This document shows, piece by piece, positions 1 through 6,399 of a stretch of 7,937 nt of DNA. This DNA is from Brevundimonas sp. UBA7635 (GTDB taxonomy: Bacteria > Pseudomonadota > Alphaproteobacteria > Caulobacterales > Caulobacteraceae). Positions within the stretch are counted from its first letter, which is position 1. Each line of letters starts with the position of its first letter. The notes under the pieces were generated by a model. The model was not told the origin of the DNA and searched no databases. It worked only from the letters and a program-made list of their open reading frames with translations. The position numbers were made by a program, and so were the translations under genes. The stretch spans positions 1 to 7,937 of the forward strand of contig DLIT01000022.1 in NCBI GenBank assembly GCA_002483865.1, written 5' to 3'.

Positions 1-586
1 CGAACACGCCAAAGGGCGTCAACTGAATAACCCAGCGCGTAATACGGAAGATCAGGGCCGCACCCTCATCGACCAGCCGCCGCGCTGTCTGCGCCCGGTC
101 GCCCAGGGCCACCAGTGCTGTGCCCAGCAGGGCCGAGAAGAAGATGATCTGCAGTACCTTGCCCTCCGCCAGAGAGGCAAAGGGATTGGTCGGCACGATG
201 CCGAGCAGGACCTGCAACGGCGTCGGGATCTCGCGCGGCCTGACCTCGCCCAGGGGCAGGTTGGACAGGCCAACGCCCGGATTGATCAGGTGGCCAAAGG
301 CAAAGCCGACCAGCACGGCCAGGAAGGAGGTGACCGCAAACCAGACCAGGGTCCGCACCCCCAGCCGCACTGCACCCACGCCTTCACCCAGCTTGGCGAT
401 GGAGCTGGCGATGGTGAACAGCACCAGCGGAGCCACCACCATGCGGATCAGGTTCAGATAGACATCGCCAATGGGTTTCAACCACACCACGGCCTGCTCG
501 CGCAGGATCAGGCCTGCGACAATGCCAAGGGCGAACCCGGCGGCGGTGCGTTGCCACAGCGGGATTTCAAAGAAGCGACGGATCAT
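1..586 (-). CDS. Dicarboxylate/amino-acid:cation symporter (DAACS family), N-terminal part
   Basis: Translating the minus strand from ATG at 586 gives 195 uninterrupted residues that run off the left edge, so the C-terminal half (family proteins have about 400-450 residues) is missing. The protein should be an inner-membrane carrier that couples uptake of a dicarboxylate or acidic amino acid to Na+ or H+. Visible family marks are a short basic start (MIRRFFEIPLWQR), a hydrophobic helix at about 12-29, the segment NLIRMVVAPLVLFTI at 45-59, a helix at about 78-100, the stretch IVPTNPFASLAEGKVLQIIF at 130-149, and LTPFGVF at 189-195 where the window ends. The substrate-binding hairpins and the NMDGT-type motif lie outside, so dctA and gltP types cannot be told apart. 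The start is the only ATG after the in-frame stop upstream; an AGGG about 6 nt before it is a modest ribosome binding site. The family call is firm, the substrate open. Confidence 0.9.
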   Translation of the reverse strand, partial: MIRRFFEIPLWQRTAAGFALGIVAGLILREQAVVWLKPIGDVYLNLIRMVVAPLVLFTIASSIAKLGEGVGAVRLGVRTLVWFAVTSFLAVLVGFAFGHLINPGVGLSNLPLGEVRPREIPTPLQVLLGIVPTNPFASLAEGKVLQIIFFSALLGTALVALGDRAQTARRLVDEGAALIFRITRWVIQLTPFGVF

Positions 587-694
587 GGCGGCCCTGAAAC
601 GAGTAAGCCGTCCTATGTGTTCGTCCGGACCTGTCGGGGCAACCAGCGGCGCCCCGGAATTTGGTCAGAAGTTCTATATCTTCAGATAGTTTTT

Positions 695-1372
695 CTACAT
701 GGTGAAAGAGGCGGGACCCCGGCGATGAAGCACAACCGCCCCGGCCAGAACCAGTAGTCCCGCAAAAAGCATCATCGCCCATTCTGACAGGCTTGGCACA
801 AGGGCCGGCGAGGCATTCATGGTCAGGTCAGCTTCGAAAAAGAGATCGCGGCTATCGCCCGTCAGCGAAGAGAGGTCATACACCAGATCGCCCTCGGCAT
901 AGCCGTTGGCGATGGTTGACCGGTGAACAGCTGCACTGCTGCCGCTCACATACTCGACCCCCATGACATAGGTTTTTGACGCCTCAAGCGCGATACCGGG
1001 CGTGACGGGAAAGGACAGCTGCCGGGCAGAGGTGTTCGAGACGGTGACATTATTGCCCGCCCAGATCTCGGCCATTACGAGGGTACCGCCAGGGCCTGTC
1101 GCATTTCCCGATGTCAGCTCATACAGCTTGGGTGTCAGGGTAGTCCCTGTGCCTGTTGTCCTTATAGCCAGCGTGAAACCGTTGATCGTCCCGCCTGGAT
1201 GGGGGACTACAAATCTCTGACCTACTGTGGGGATAGTGCCGTGAATAAAGTTGGAGCTGTAGTGATCCACCTGGCCAGTGCTGCCGATTGTCTGTGACTG
1301 GGCCTGGGCGGTTGCGCCACCGGTCAGCGTCATGACGCCGGCGAGGCACAGGGCGAGAAGATGTTTCATCAT
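695..1372 (-). CDS. Exported hypothetical protein with IPTL-CTERM-like sorting tail
   Basis: A 225-residue protein with three parts. Residues 1-24 are a signal peptide (MMKH, a hydrophobic core, and an AQA cleavage site before QSQ). Residues about 30-187 form a Ser/Thr/Gly-rich, probably all-beta domain that I do not recognise; it has no cysteines, which suits an extracytoplasmic location. Residues 192-218 read VPSLSEWA, then about 18 hydrophobic residues, then HRR. This is the layout of the IPTL-CTERM sorting signal (IPTLxxWG, membrane helix, basic stop), known as a target of exosortase H in other proteobacteria. The motif differs from consensus at three places (V for I, S for T, A for G). 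A surface or anchored protein is inferred; the function is unknown. No exosortase is in the window. Tandem ATGs at 1372 and 1369 compete as start and neither has a strong ribosome binding site. GC content is visibly lower than in neighbours. Confidence 0.82.
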   Translation of the reverse strand: MMKHLLALCLAGVMTLTGGATAQAQSQTIGSTGQVDHYSSNFIHGTIPTVGQRFVVPHPGGTINGFTLAIRTTGTGTTLTPKLYELTSGNATGPGGTLVMAEIWAGNNVTVSNTSARQLSFPVTPGIALEASKTYVMGVEYVSGSSAAVHRSTIANGYAEGDLVYDLSSLTGDSRDLFFEADLTMNASPALVPSLSEWAMMLFAGLLVLAGAVVLHRRGPASFTM

Positions 1373-1499
1373 GCACAGGCTCTGAAATCGAATTTCCGAG
1401 GCCCCACTATCGAGCCTATTTCGGTCGAGACAGTTAACTCTGACCTGTAATATTCCGGTGTTACGAGATCGCCCCGCTCATCCGCATCTATGGCTGATA

Positions 1500-2216
1500 T
1501 CAGACGCTGACGGCCATGTTCACATAGTGCTCGACCACGATCATATCGACCGCTTCTTCGATGTCTTCAAAGGCATCGACGATGACGTCGGGCTCCAACT
1601 CTTCCATGGGAACAGGCGTATAGCCAAAGGTTACGCCGATGACCGGCAGCCCGGCGTCGCGTGCCGTGCCTATATCGGGCGAGGCATCGCCGACCATGAT
1701 GACGCGTTTTTCATCGCCGCCGACCAGCTTCACCGCCTCAAGCAGATGGGTTCCGCTGGGCTTCTTGGCGCTGACCTTGTCGGCCCCCACGATGGCGGCG
1801 AAATGGCGCGTCAGGTCCAGCTTGCCCAGCAGCATCTCGGACAGGTTCGTCAACTTGTTGGTCACAACCACCAGCCTGGCCCCGCGCTCGGCCAGGGCCT
1901 CAAGCGTATCGTGGACCCCTTCGAACGGCACGGATTCGTCGGCGATATGGTCGATGTAGTCGGCGATGAAGGCCTCGAACAGGGCCGGGTCGCGGGCGCG
2001 CTCGGGGTCGGCACCCACGGCTTCAAAGCCATGGGCCAGCAGGGCGCGGGCTCCGCCACCGATCAGTTTCTGTGCCCCCTCGGCGGGGACGGGCGGCAGG
2101 CCCTGGCCGACCAGGATGCGGTTCAGCGTGCCCACCAGATCAGGCGCGGAATCCACCAGGGTGCCGTCCAGGTCAAAGGCGATGGTCCAGCCTTCGAGGT
2201 CGCGTTCGATGCTCAT
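1500..2216 (-). CDS. gph: Phosphoglycolate phosphatase, HAD superfamily
   Basis: A 238-residue cytoplasmic HAD phosphatase expected to convert 2-phosphoglycolate to glycolate, clearing a by-product of DNA 3'-end repair and of oxygenase side reactions. Motif I is FDLDGTLVDS with nucleophile D15 and acid/base D17. A helical cap follows at about 23-95 (PDLVGTLNRIL, then LIGGGARALL). VPFEGVHDTLEAL leads back into the core. Motif II is VVTNK (T119), motif III KKP (K152), and motif IV VGDASPDIGTARDAG (D177, D181) for Mg2+ binding. The order and the cap match the Gph/PGPase subfamily, although other small phosphate esters cannot be excluded. The last 12 residues (VVEHYVNMAVSV) are an unremarkable tail. 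The ATG at 2216 has a good GGAG 6 nt upstream (minus strand, 2223-2226). The gene diverges from glmU across a 97-bp gap. Confidence 0.93.
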   Translation of the reverse strand: MSIERDLEGWTIAFDLDGTLVDSAPDLVGTLNRILVGQGLPPVPAEGAQKLIGGGARALLAHGFEAVGADPERARDPALFEAFIADYIDHIADESVPFEGVHDTLEALAERGARLVVVTNKLTNLSEMLLGKLDLTRHFAAIVGADKVSAKKPSGTHLLEAVKLVGGDEKRVIMVGDASPDIGTARDAGLPVIGVTFGYTPVPMEELEPDVIVDAFEDIEEAVDMIVVEHYVNMAVSV

Positions 2217-2313
2217 GGGGGTCTCCGGGATGGTATTCGCGCCAGCACTCTGGGTCGCGCTTTGGGGGGCAATGGGCTAAGTCGGCCTTTACGACAAGTC
2301 GCCGGATCGATTC
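2217..2313. promoter_or_regulatory. Divergent gph / glmU intergenic region
   Basis: These 97 bp separate two genes read outward, so they should hold both promoters and the two leaders. I see the gph ribosome binding site (GGAG on the minus strand) but no convincing -35/-10 pair in either direction. A GANTC site, GATTC at 2309-2313, touches the glmU start codon. No strong Shine-Dalgarno sequence precedes glmU. That promoters are here is inferred from the layout, not read as a motif. Confidence 0.45.
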
Positions 2314-3672
2314 ATGACCGCAACATCTTTGCAAAGCCGCGCCGCCATCATCCTTGCTGCCGGGCAGGGCACCCGCATGAAGTCGCCGCTCCCCAAGGTC
2401 CTGCATCCGGTCGGACACCGCGCCATGCTGGATCACGCCATTGATGCGGCTGAGAATCTGGGCTGCGAAAGGATCATTGTCATCGTCGGCAGCCACTCGC
2501 CCCAGGTCCGCGCCCATGTCGAGGCGCGCCTTGGCCCCGATGCCATCGCCGTTCAGGACCCGCCGCTGGGCACCGGTCACGCCGTGCGGGCCGCCGCCGA
2601 TCTGCTGGCTGATTTCGACGGCCAGGTGATGATCACCTACGGCGATGTGCCGCTGTTGAAGGCCCACGACATCGCCCCTGTCTTCGATGGCGACCATCAG
2701 GGCGTCACTGTCATCGGCTTCGAGGCCCGCGATCCCGGTGCCTATGGCCGCTTGATCATCGACGGCGACAGTCTTCTTGCCATCACCGAGGCCAAGGAGG
2801 CCTCCGCCGAGGTCCTGGCCATCACCGCCTGCAACTCGGGCGTCATGGCCGCCCCGTCGCGGCTGCTGTTCGAGCTGGTGGCCGAGATCAAAAACGATAA
2901 TGCCAAGGGCGAATACTATCTGACCGACGTGGTCGAGCTGGCCCGCAAGCGCGGTGCCCCGACGCGCGCCGTCTTTGCTGCCGAAGACAGCGTCATGGGC
3001 GTCAACGCCCAGTCCGAGTTGGCGCAGGCCGAGGCCCTGTTCCAGCAGACCCAGCGCGACCATTTCCTGGCCGCTGGCGTCACCATGAGCGCGCCGGAAA
3101 CCGTCCACTTTGCCTATGATACCCAGGTCGGTGCAGGCTCCATCATCGAGCCCTTCGTCGTCTTTGGCCCCGGTGCCACGGTGGCCGAGGGCGCGCGCAT
3201 CCGCAGCTTTTCCCATATCGAGGGGGCCAGGGTCGCCTCGGGTGCCGAGGTCGGCCCCTATGCCCGCCTGCGCCCCGGCGCGGACCTGGGCGAGAACACC
3301 AAGGTCGGCAACTTCGTCGAGGTAAAGAACGCCCGTCTGGACACCGGCGCCAAGGCCAACCACCTGTCCTACATCGGCGACGGCCATGTCGGCGCGAAGG
3401 CCAATATCGGCGCGGGCACCATCTTCTGTAACTATGACGGCTTCTTCAAGCACAGGACGACCGTAGGCGAGGGGGCCTTTGTCGGCTCCAACTCGTCCCT
3501 CGTGGCCCCCATCACCATCGGCGCAAGGGCCATGGTGGGCTCCGGCTCGGTCATCACCCGCGACGTTGAGCCCGATGCCCTGGCCCTCGCCCGCGGCGAA
3601 CAGACCGCCAAGCCCGGCTGGGCCAAGCGCTTCATGGACACCATGCGCGCCAAGAAGGCGGCGAAGAAATAA
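2314..3672 (+). CDS. glmU: Bifunctional GlmU: glucosamine-1-phosphate acetyltransferase / GlcNAc-1-phosphate uridylyltransferase
   Basis: A 452-residue enzyme, about the usual length, making UDP-GlcNAc for peptidoglycan and lipopolysaccharide in the cytoplasm. Residues 1 to about 235 are the nucleotidyltransferase: [11 protein letters not shown] at 14-24 followed by LPKVLH, then [10 protein letters not shown] at 81-90, YGDVPLL at 109-115 with metal ligand D111, CNSGVM at 173-178, [10 protein letters not shown] at 201-210 and the second metal ligand N231 in GVN. From about 255 on is a left-handed beta-helix of hexapeptide repeats carrying acetyl-CoA-dependent N-acetylation: RLRPGA at 318-323, [11 protein letters not shown] at 332-342, NHLSYIGD at 349-356 with H350 at the catalytic histidine position, and [11 protein letters not shown] at 366-376. 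The tail is Lys/Ala-rich (AKKAAKK). The ATG follows a weak leader; no better upstream start is evident. A perfect hairpin starts 1 nt after the TAA. This essential function is unlikely to be anything else. Confidence 0.98.
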   Translation: MTATSLQSRAAIILAAGQGTRMKSPLPKVLHPVGHRAMLDHAIDAAENLGCERIIVIVGSHSPQVRAHVEARLGPDAIAVQDPPLGTGHAVRAAADLLADFDGQVMITYGDVPLLKAHDIAPVFDGDHQGVTVIGFEARDPGAYGRLIIDGDSLLAITEAKEASAEVLAITACNSGVMAAPSRLLFELVAEIKNDNAKGEYYLTDVVELARKRGAPTRAVFAAEDSVMGVNAQSELAQAEALFQQTQRDHFLAAGVTMSAPETVHFAYDTQVGAGSIIEPFVVFGPGATVAEGARIRSFSHIEGARVASGAEVGPYARLRPGADLGENTKVGNFVEVKNARLDTGAKANHLSYIGDGHVGAKANIGAGTIFCNYDGFFKHRTTVGEGAFVGSNSSLVAPITIGARAMVGSGSVITRDVEPDALALARGEQTAKPGWAKRFMDTMRAKKAAKK

Positions 3673-3805
3673 CCCTTCTCCCGGTGGGAGAAGGTGGCGC
3701 GCAGCGCCGGATGAGGGTCGGCGATTTGAGGGGTACCCCTCACCCTTTCGCCTTCACCAATCGCTGCGCTCCTGGAGGCTCAAGCCCTCTCCCGTCGGGA
3801 GAGGG
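3673..3805. repeat. Paired palindromic repeat (BIME-like) after glmU
   Basis: This block lies directly behind the glmU stop codon. The left unit has a perfect 9-bp hairpin, CCTTCTCCC/GGGAGAAGG with a GGT loop (3674-3694), then a 5-bp hairpin GGCGC-GCA-GCGCC (3696-3708), then GGATGAGGG. The right end has a second 9-bp hairpin, CCCTCTCCC/GGGAGAGGG with a GTC loop (3785-3805). Read in reverse from there, the unit shows GCGCAGCG and GGTGAGGGG in the same order as the left unit. The two meet at a perfect 16-bp palindrome, TGAGGGGTACCCCTCA (3727-3742). This is the architecture of two diverged copies of a REP-type element in opposite orientation. No open reading frame of substance is present. The first hairpin may also help end or protect the glmU transcript, but it has no T-tract. 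Confidence 0.75.
3674..3694 (+). terminator. Possible 3'-end hairpin of glmU
   Basis: A perfect 9-bp inverted repeat with a 3-nt loop begins one base after the glmU TAA. Its position suits a transcript-end structure. There is no run of T after it, and it is part of the repeat element, so it is not a classical intrinsic terminator. Confidence 0.35.
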
Positions 3806-3830
3806 ACGATGGCAAAAAACTAATCAGGGC

Positions 3831-3944
3831 GTCATCCTCGGCGCTGTGCCGAGGATCCAGAACCACAGCCAGCGGCTATCAGGCCGACAGGGCCAACGCC
3901 TTCCCGCATTGTCTATGGATCCTCGGCACAGGGCCGAGGATGAC
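3831..3944. repeat. Inverted repeat with palindromic 29-bp arms
   Basis: The left arm (3831-3859) and right arm (3916-3944) are reverse complements at 28 of 29 positions. The one difference is in the short spacer inside each arm. Each arm is itself a hairpin: ATCCTCGGC and GCCGAGGAT (9 bp) flank 5-6 nt. The 56-bp loop between them has no feature I recognise. The structure can fold as two small hairpins or as one long stem. It has no coding potential and is separate in sequence from the 3673-3805 repeat. It looks like a member of a dispersed intergenic palindrome family, possibly a miniature mobile element, but no target-site duplication is obvious at its edges. Confidence 0.8.
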
Positions 3945-3973
3945 GGCAAGGGGAAGAGCACAATACAGAATGA

Positions 3974-3992
3974 CCTCCTGCACCGCAGGAGG
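3974..3992 (+). promoter_or_regulatory. Hairpin in the rpiA leader
   Basis: A perfect 8-bp inverted repeat with a 3-nt loop (arms CCTCCTGC and GCAGGAGG) ends 18 nt before the rpiA ATG. Its right arm contains GGAGG, a strong anti-16S sequence, although too far from the ATG to be the main ribosome binding site. It may influence translation or leader stability; no ligand or regulator is suggested by the sequence. Confidence 0.45.
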
Positions 3993-3997
3993 GGGAG

Positions 3998-4002
3998 CAG
4001 GG
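3998..4002 (+). promoter_or_regulatory. Ribosome binding site of rpiA
   Basis: CAGGG lies 8 nt before ATG at 4011. It supports that start over the longer open frame that reaches back into the repeats, where translation would give no family-like sequence. Confidence 0.6.
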
Positions 4003-4010
4003 TAGAACTC

Positions 4011-4691
4011 ATGTCTAACATTCAGAAACAGCACGCTGGCGAAGCCGCCGCCGCCTATATCGAACCCGGCATGGTCGTCGGCCTGGGCACCGGCTCGACC
4101 GCCGCCTGGTTCGTCAAGGCGCTGGCCGCCCGTAACCTCGCTGGCCTGCGCTGCGTCCCCACGTCAGAGCGCACCGCCGATCTCGCCCGTGACCTGGGCC
4201 TGACCCTTTCCACCCTTGAAGACACGCCCCGGATCGACATCACCGTGGATGGTGCCGACGAAATCGGTCCTAAGCTCGCCCTGATCAAGGGCGGTGGCGC
4301 GGCCCTATTGCGCGAAAAGCTGGTGTGGGAAGCCTCCAGCCGCTGCCTGTGCATTGCCGACGCCGCCAAGGTTGTGCCGACGCTGGGGGCCTTCCGCCTG
4401 CCGATCGAGGTCGTCGCCTTTGGCCACAAGACCACGGCGGCCCGCGTCAATGCCGTCCTGGCGGCCCACAACATCGGCGAAGCCACGGTCCGCCAGGCCG
4501 ATCGCGGCCTGGTCCGCACCGACGGCGGCAATCTCATCTATGACGCGGCCCCGGACCTGATCACCGACCCTGTTAAGTTGGCCTCCGACCTGAAAGCCAT
4601 CACCGGCGTTGTCGAGCACGGCCTCTTCCTGGGCCTCACCAGCCTCGCTATCGTCGGTCAGGACGAGGGCGTGGATATTCTCGAAGCCTGA
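4011..4691 (+). CDS. rpiA: Ribose-5-phosphate isomerase A
   Basis: A 226-residue cytoplasmic enzyme that interconverts ribose 5-phosphate and ribulose 5-phosphate in the pentose phosphate pathway. The length is typical (E. coli RpiA has 219). Family motifs appear in order: GLGTGSTAAWFV at 24-35 (phosphate loop), PTSERT at 50-55, DITVDGADEIGP at 76-87 with acidic residues D80, D83 and E84, LIKGGGAALLREK at 91-103 with K93 and the catalytic-position E102, VRTDGGNLIYD at 168-178, and EHGLFLGL at 202-209. ATG at 4011 is chosen because homology begins there and an AGGG ribosome binding site lies 8 nt upstream; the frame stays open further upstream only through repeat DNA. The 338-bp gap after glmU suggests its own promoter, though none is clear. 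The stop is followed by 211 bp before gor. Confidence 0.97.
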   Translation: MSNIQKQHAGEAAAAYIEPGMVVGLGTGSTAAWFVKALAARNLAGLRCVPTSERTADLARDLGLTLSTLEDTPRIDITVDGADEIGPKLALIKGGGAALLREKLVWEASSRCLCIADAAKVVPTLGAFRLPIEVVAFGHKTTAARVNAVLAAHNIGEATVRQADRGLVRTDGGNLIYDAAPDLITDPVKLASDLKAITGVVEHGLFLGLTSLAIVGQDEGVDILEA

Positions 4692-4845
4692 CAGCTTTAT
4701 CGAGACTTTGAACGTCTTCACCTTAAGGGGTGGTCTGAACGCGGCCTCGGAGGCCCCCCCGATCTGCGCTCCGGTGCCTGGCCCTTGCTCCACTGGTGCC
4801 CGCCCCCTATCTGCGAAGCTGGTTGCGGTAGAGGTTCGGGGGGAT

Positions 4846-4869
4846 TGGACTCTCTGGACTCTCTGGACC
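4846..4869 (+). repeat. Short tandem repeat, unit TGGACTCTC, with two GANTC sites
   Basis: Two exact copies of a 9-bp unit (4846-4854, 4855-4863) are followed by a degenerate third (TGGACCCTG less its last bases). Each exact copy includes GACTC, a GANTC site (4848-4852 and 4857-4861), the target of the CcrM methylase in Alphaproteobacteria. It lies 33-57 nt upstream of the gor start. Confidence 0.8.
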
Positions 4870-4892
4870 CTGTTTTTTTGTTGCGATTGCGC

Positions 4893-4896
4893 GGAG
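4893..4896 (+). promoter_or_regulatory. Ribosome binding site of gor
   Basis: GGAG lies 6 nt before ATG at 4903. It decides in favour of this start over in-frame ATGs as far back as 4609, which would overlap rpiA. Confidence 0.75.
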
Positions 4897-4902
4897 CCCT
4901 TC

Positions 4903-6297
4903 ATGTCCTCCTTCGACTACGACCTTTTTGTCATCGGTGCCGGGTCGGGCGGGGTTCGGGCCGCGCGTCTGACGGCCATGGGGGGCAAGAAGGTCGCGGT
5001 TGCCGAGGAATATCGCGTCGGCGGAACCTGCGTGGTTCGCGGCTGCGTGCCCAAGAAGTTCATGGTCATGGCTTCGGAAGTCAGCCACGCCCTGGAAATC
5101 GCCGAGGGCTATGGCTGGAGCGTGGACAATGCCCGCTTCGACTGGCCCCGCTTCCTTGAAGCCAAGGACGTCGAGATCGCCCGTCTGTCGGGCATCTATG
5201 CCGCCAACCTGGGCAAGGCGGGTGTTGACCTGATTCACGGCCGCGCCGTGCTCAAGGATCGCAACACAGTCGAAATCCTGGACGGCGACGGCAATGTCTC
5301 CCAGACCCTGTCGGCCGAGAAGATCCTGATTGCCACCGGCGGCCGCCCCTGGGTGCCTGAGGATGTGCCGGGCGTTGAACACGTCATTACTTCAGAAGAA
5401 GCCTTCCACCTGCCTGAACTGCCCAAGCGCATCATGGTCGTCGGCGGCGGCTATATCGCGGTCGAGTTCGCGGGCATCTATGCAGGCCTGGGGGTCGAAA
5501 CGACCCTGGTCTATCGCGGCGACAACCTGCTGCGCGGCTTTGACGACGACGTTCGCGCGCACCTGGCCGGTGAAATCCAGAAGCGCGGCGTCAAGGTGGT
5601 CCTGGGCTGCGAGCACGCCTCGATCGAAAAGACCGACGCCGGTCTGGTCAGCCACATGAAGTCGGGCATGACCTTTGAAACCGATCAGGTCATGTTTGCG
5701 ACTGGCCGTGCCCCCTACGTCAAGGGCCTGGGTCTGGAGAAGGCCGGCGTGGCCCTGACCGAGACGGGCGCGATCAAGGTTGATCAGTATTCCCAGACCA
5801 GCGTCGACAATATCTGGGCCATTGGTGACGTCACCGATCGGGTCAACCTGACCCCGGTCGCCATCCGCGAGGCGGTCTGCTTCCACGAGACCGTCTTCAA
5901 GGATAACCCGCAGAGCTTCAACTACGACGCCATTGCCACGGCTGTCTTCAGCCAGCCCCCGGTGGGGGTGGTCGGCATGACCGAATATGAGGCGCGCAAG
6001 GCCTGCCCCGGCGAGGTGGACATCTATGTGACCCGCTTCCGTCCAATGAAATATGCCTTCACCGGCTCGGATGAACGGATGCTGATGAAGCTGGTCGTTG
6101 ATGGCGAAAGCCAGAAGGTGGTCGGTTGCCACATCGTCGGCCCCGACGCGCCGGAGATGATCCAGTTGGCTGGCATCGCGGTAAAGGCTGGCCTGACCAA
6201 GGCTCAGTGGGATGACACCTGCGCCGTTCATCCGACCGCCGCCGAGGAACTGGTCACGCTGAAGGACAAGCAGCCGCCGATCGTCAGCGCGGGCTGA
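4903..6297 (+). CDS. gor: Glutathione-disulfide reductase (NADPH)
   Basis: A 464-residue flavoprotein disulfide reductase that reduces oxidised glutathione with NADPH in the cytoplasm. Domain order is standard. FAD-binding VIGAGSGGVRAAR is at 10-22. The redox-active pair is in GGTCVVRGCVPKK (C43 and C48), the form seen in bacterial and plant glutathione reductases. LIATGGRPW is at 142-150. The NADPH fold has VVGGGYIAVEFAGI at 179-192, with R205 and R211 in the YRGDNLLRGFD segment at the positions that favour NADPH over NADH. FAD-contacting AIGDV is at 306-310, and the dimerisation domain ends with AVHPTAAEELVTL at 441-453, carrying the catalytic His-Glu pair (H443, E448). These features separate it from lipoamide dehydrogenase and mercuric reductase; trypanothione-type specificity is not expected in bacteria. 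The start is set by GGAG 6 nt upstream. A strong hairpin follows the TGA. Confidence 0.96.
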   Translation: MSSFDYDLFVIGAGSGGVRAARLTAMGGKKVAVAEEYRVGGTCVVRGCVPKKFMVMASEVSHALEIAEGYGWSVDNARFDWPRFLEAKDVEIARLSGIYAANLGKAGVDLIHGRAVLKDRNTVEILDGDGNVSQTLSAEKILIATGGRPWVPEDVPGVEHVITSEEAFHLPELPKRIMVVGGGYIAVEFAGIYAGLGVETTLVYRGDNLLRGFDDDVRAHLAGEIQKRGVKVVLGCEHASIEKTDAGLVSHMKSGMTFETDQVMFATGRAPYVKGLGLEKAGVALTETGAIKVDQYSQTSVDNIWAIGDVTDRVNLTPVAIREAVCFHETVFKDNPQSFNYDAIATAVFSQPPVGVVGMTEYEARKACPGEVDIYVTRFRPMKYAFTGSDERMLMKLVVDGESQKVVGCHIVGPDAPEMIQLAGIAVKAGLTKAQWDDTCAVHPTAAEELVTLKDKQPPIVSAG

Positions 6298-6308
6298 TAC
6301 AGCCGTGG

Positions 6309-6335
6309 GGCAGGGCGGTCGCGTACCGCCTTGCC
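6309..6335 (+). terminator. Hairpin downstream of gor, possible terminator
   Basis: Arms GGCAGGGCGGT (6309-6319) and ACCGCCTTGCC (6325-6335) pair over 11 bp with one G-U and a 5-nt loop, starting 12 nt after the gor stop. No T-tract follows, so an intrinsic terminator is plausible but not proven; it could also only stabilise the mRNA end. Confidence 0.5.
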
Positions 6336-6361
6336 AGCTCGACCCTTGCCGGTGCTTATAG
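6332..6361 (+). promoter_or_regulatory. Tentative promoter for the exported methyltransferase
   Basis: TTGCCA (6332-6337) and TTATAG (6356-6361) are 18 bp apart, a fair sigma-70-type pair, 38 nt upstream of the GTG start. It overlaps the right arm of the gor hairpin. In GC-rich DNA such matches occur by chance, so this is a weak call. Confidence 0.22.
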
Positions 6362-6387
6362 GGGACTGTCCGTCCGGGACCTTGTTC

Positions 6388-6394
6388 AAGGAGA
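6388..6394 (+). promoter_or_regulatory. Ribosome binding site deciding the GTG start
   Basis: AAGGAGA lies 5 nt before GTG at 6400. It is the strongest Shine-Dalgarno sequence in the window and selects GTG over in-frame starts upstream. The resulting protein begins with K at position 2 and a clean signal peptide. Confidence 0.8.
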
Positions 6395-6399
6395 CCGCC

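Larger units (their letters stand above)
4692..4902 (+). other. rpiA-gor intergenic region
   Basis: No gene is seen in these 211 bp. The stretch holds a small GGCCT-CGG-AGGCC stem (4743-4755) followed by a C run, a 9-bp tandem repeat (4846-4869), seven Ts at 4873-4879 and the gor ribosome binding site. The frame of gor stays open through it, but the translation (a low-complexity Trp-Thr-Leu repeat) does not resemble any enzyme. A gor promoter is expected here; I cannot assign -35/-10 boxes. Confidence 0.5.

Noticed and set aside
1434..1450. Possible CtrA box (TTAA-N7-TTAA type) upstream of the exported protein gene
   Set aside because: TTAA is followed by TGTAA at the wrong spacing (N8) and with a mismatched second half, so it does not meet the motif.
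1458..2444. A 328-codon open frame on the plus strand opposite gph
   Set aside because: It would overlap both gph and the glmU start. The His/Gly/Asp-rich translation has no family features.
2173..3453. A 426-codon open frame on the minus strand opposite glmU
   Set aside because: It is antisense to a fully motif-complete glmU. Its protein is rich in Gly/Asp with no recognisable domain, as expected when a GC-rich gene is read backwards.
3684..4010. In-frame upstream extension of rpiA
   Set aside because: The frame merely stays open through two repeat elements; RpiA similarity starts at 4011.
4743..4755. GGCCT-CGG-AGGCC stem as an rpiA terminator
   Set aside because: Only 5 bp, 52 nt after the stop codon, and followed by Cs rather than Ts; too weak to call.
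4873..4879. Run of seven Ts as an intrinsic terminator tail
   Set aside because: No stable hairpin lies directly before it; only the tandem repeat does.
4609..4902. In-frame upstream extension of gor
   Set aside because: It would begin inside rpiA and adds low-complexity residues; the family N-terminus and the GGAG both place the start at 4903.
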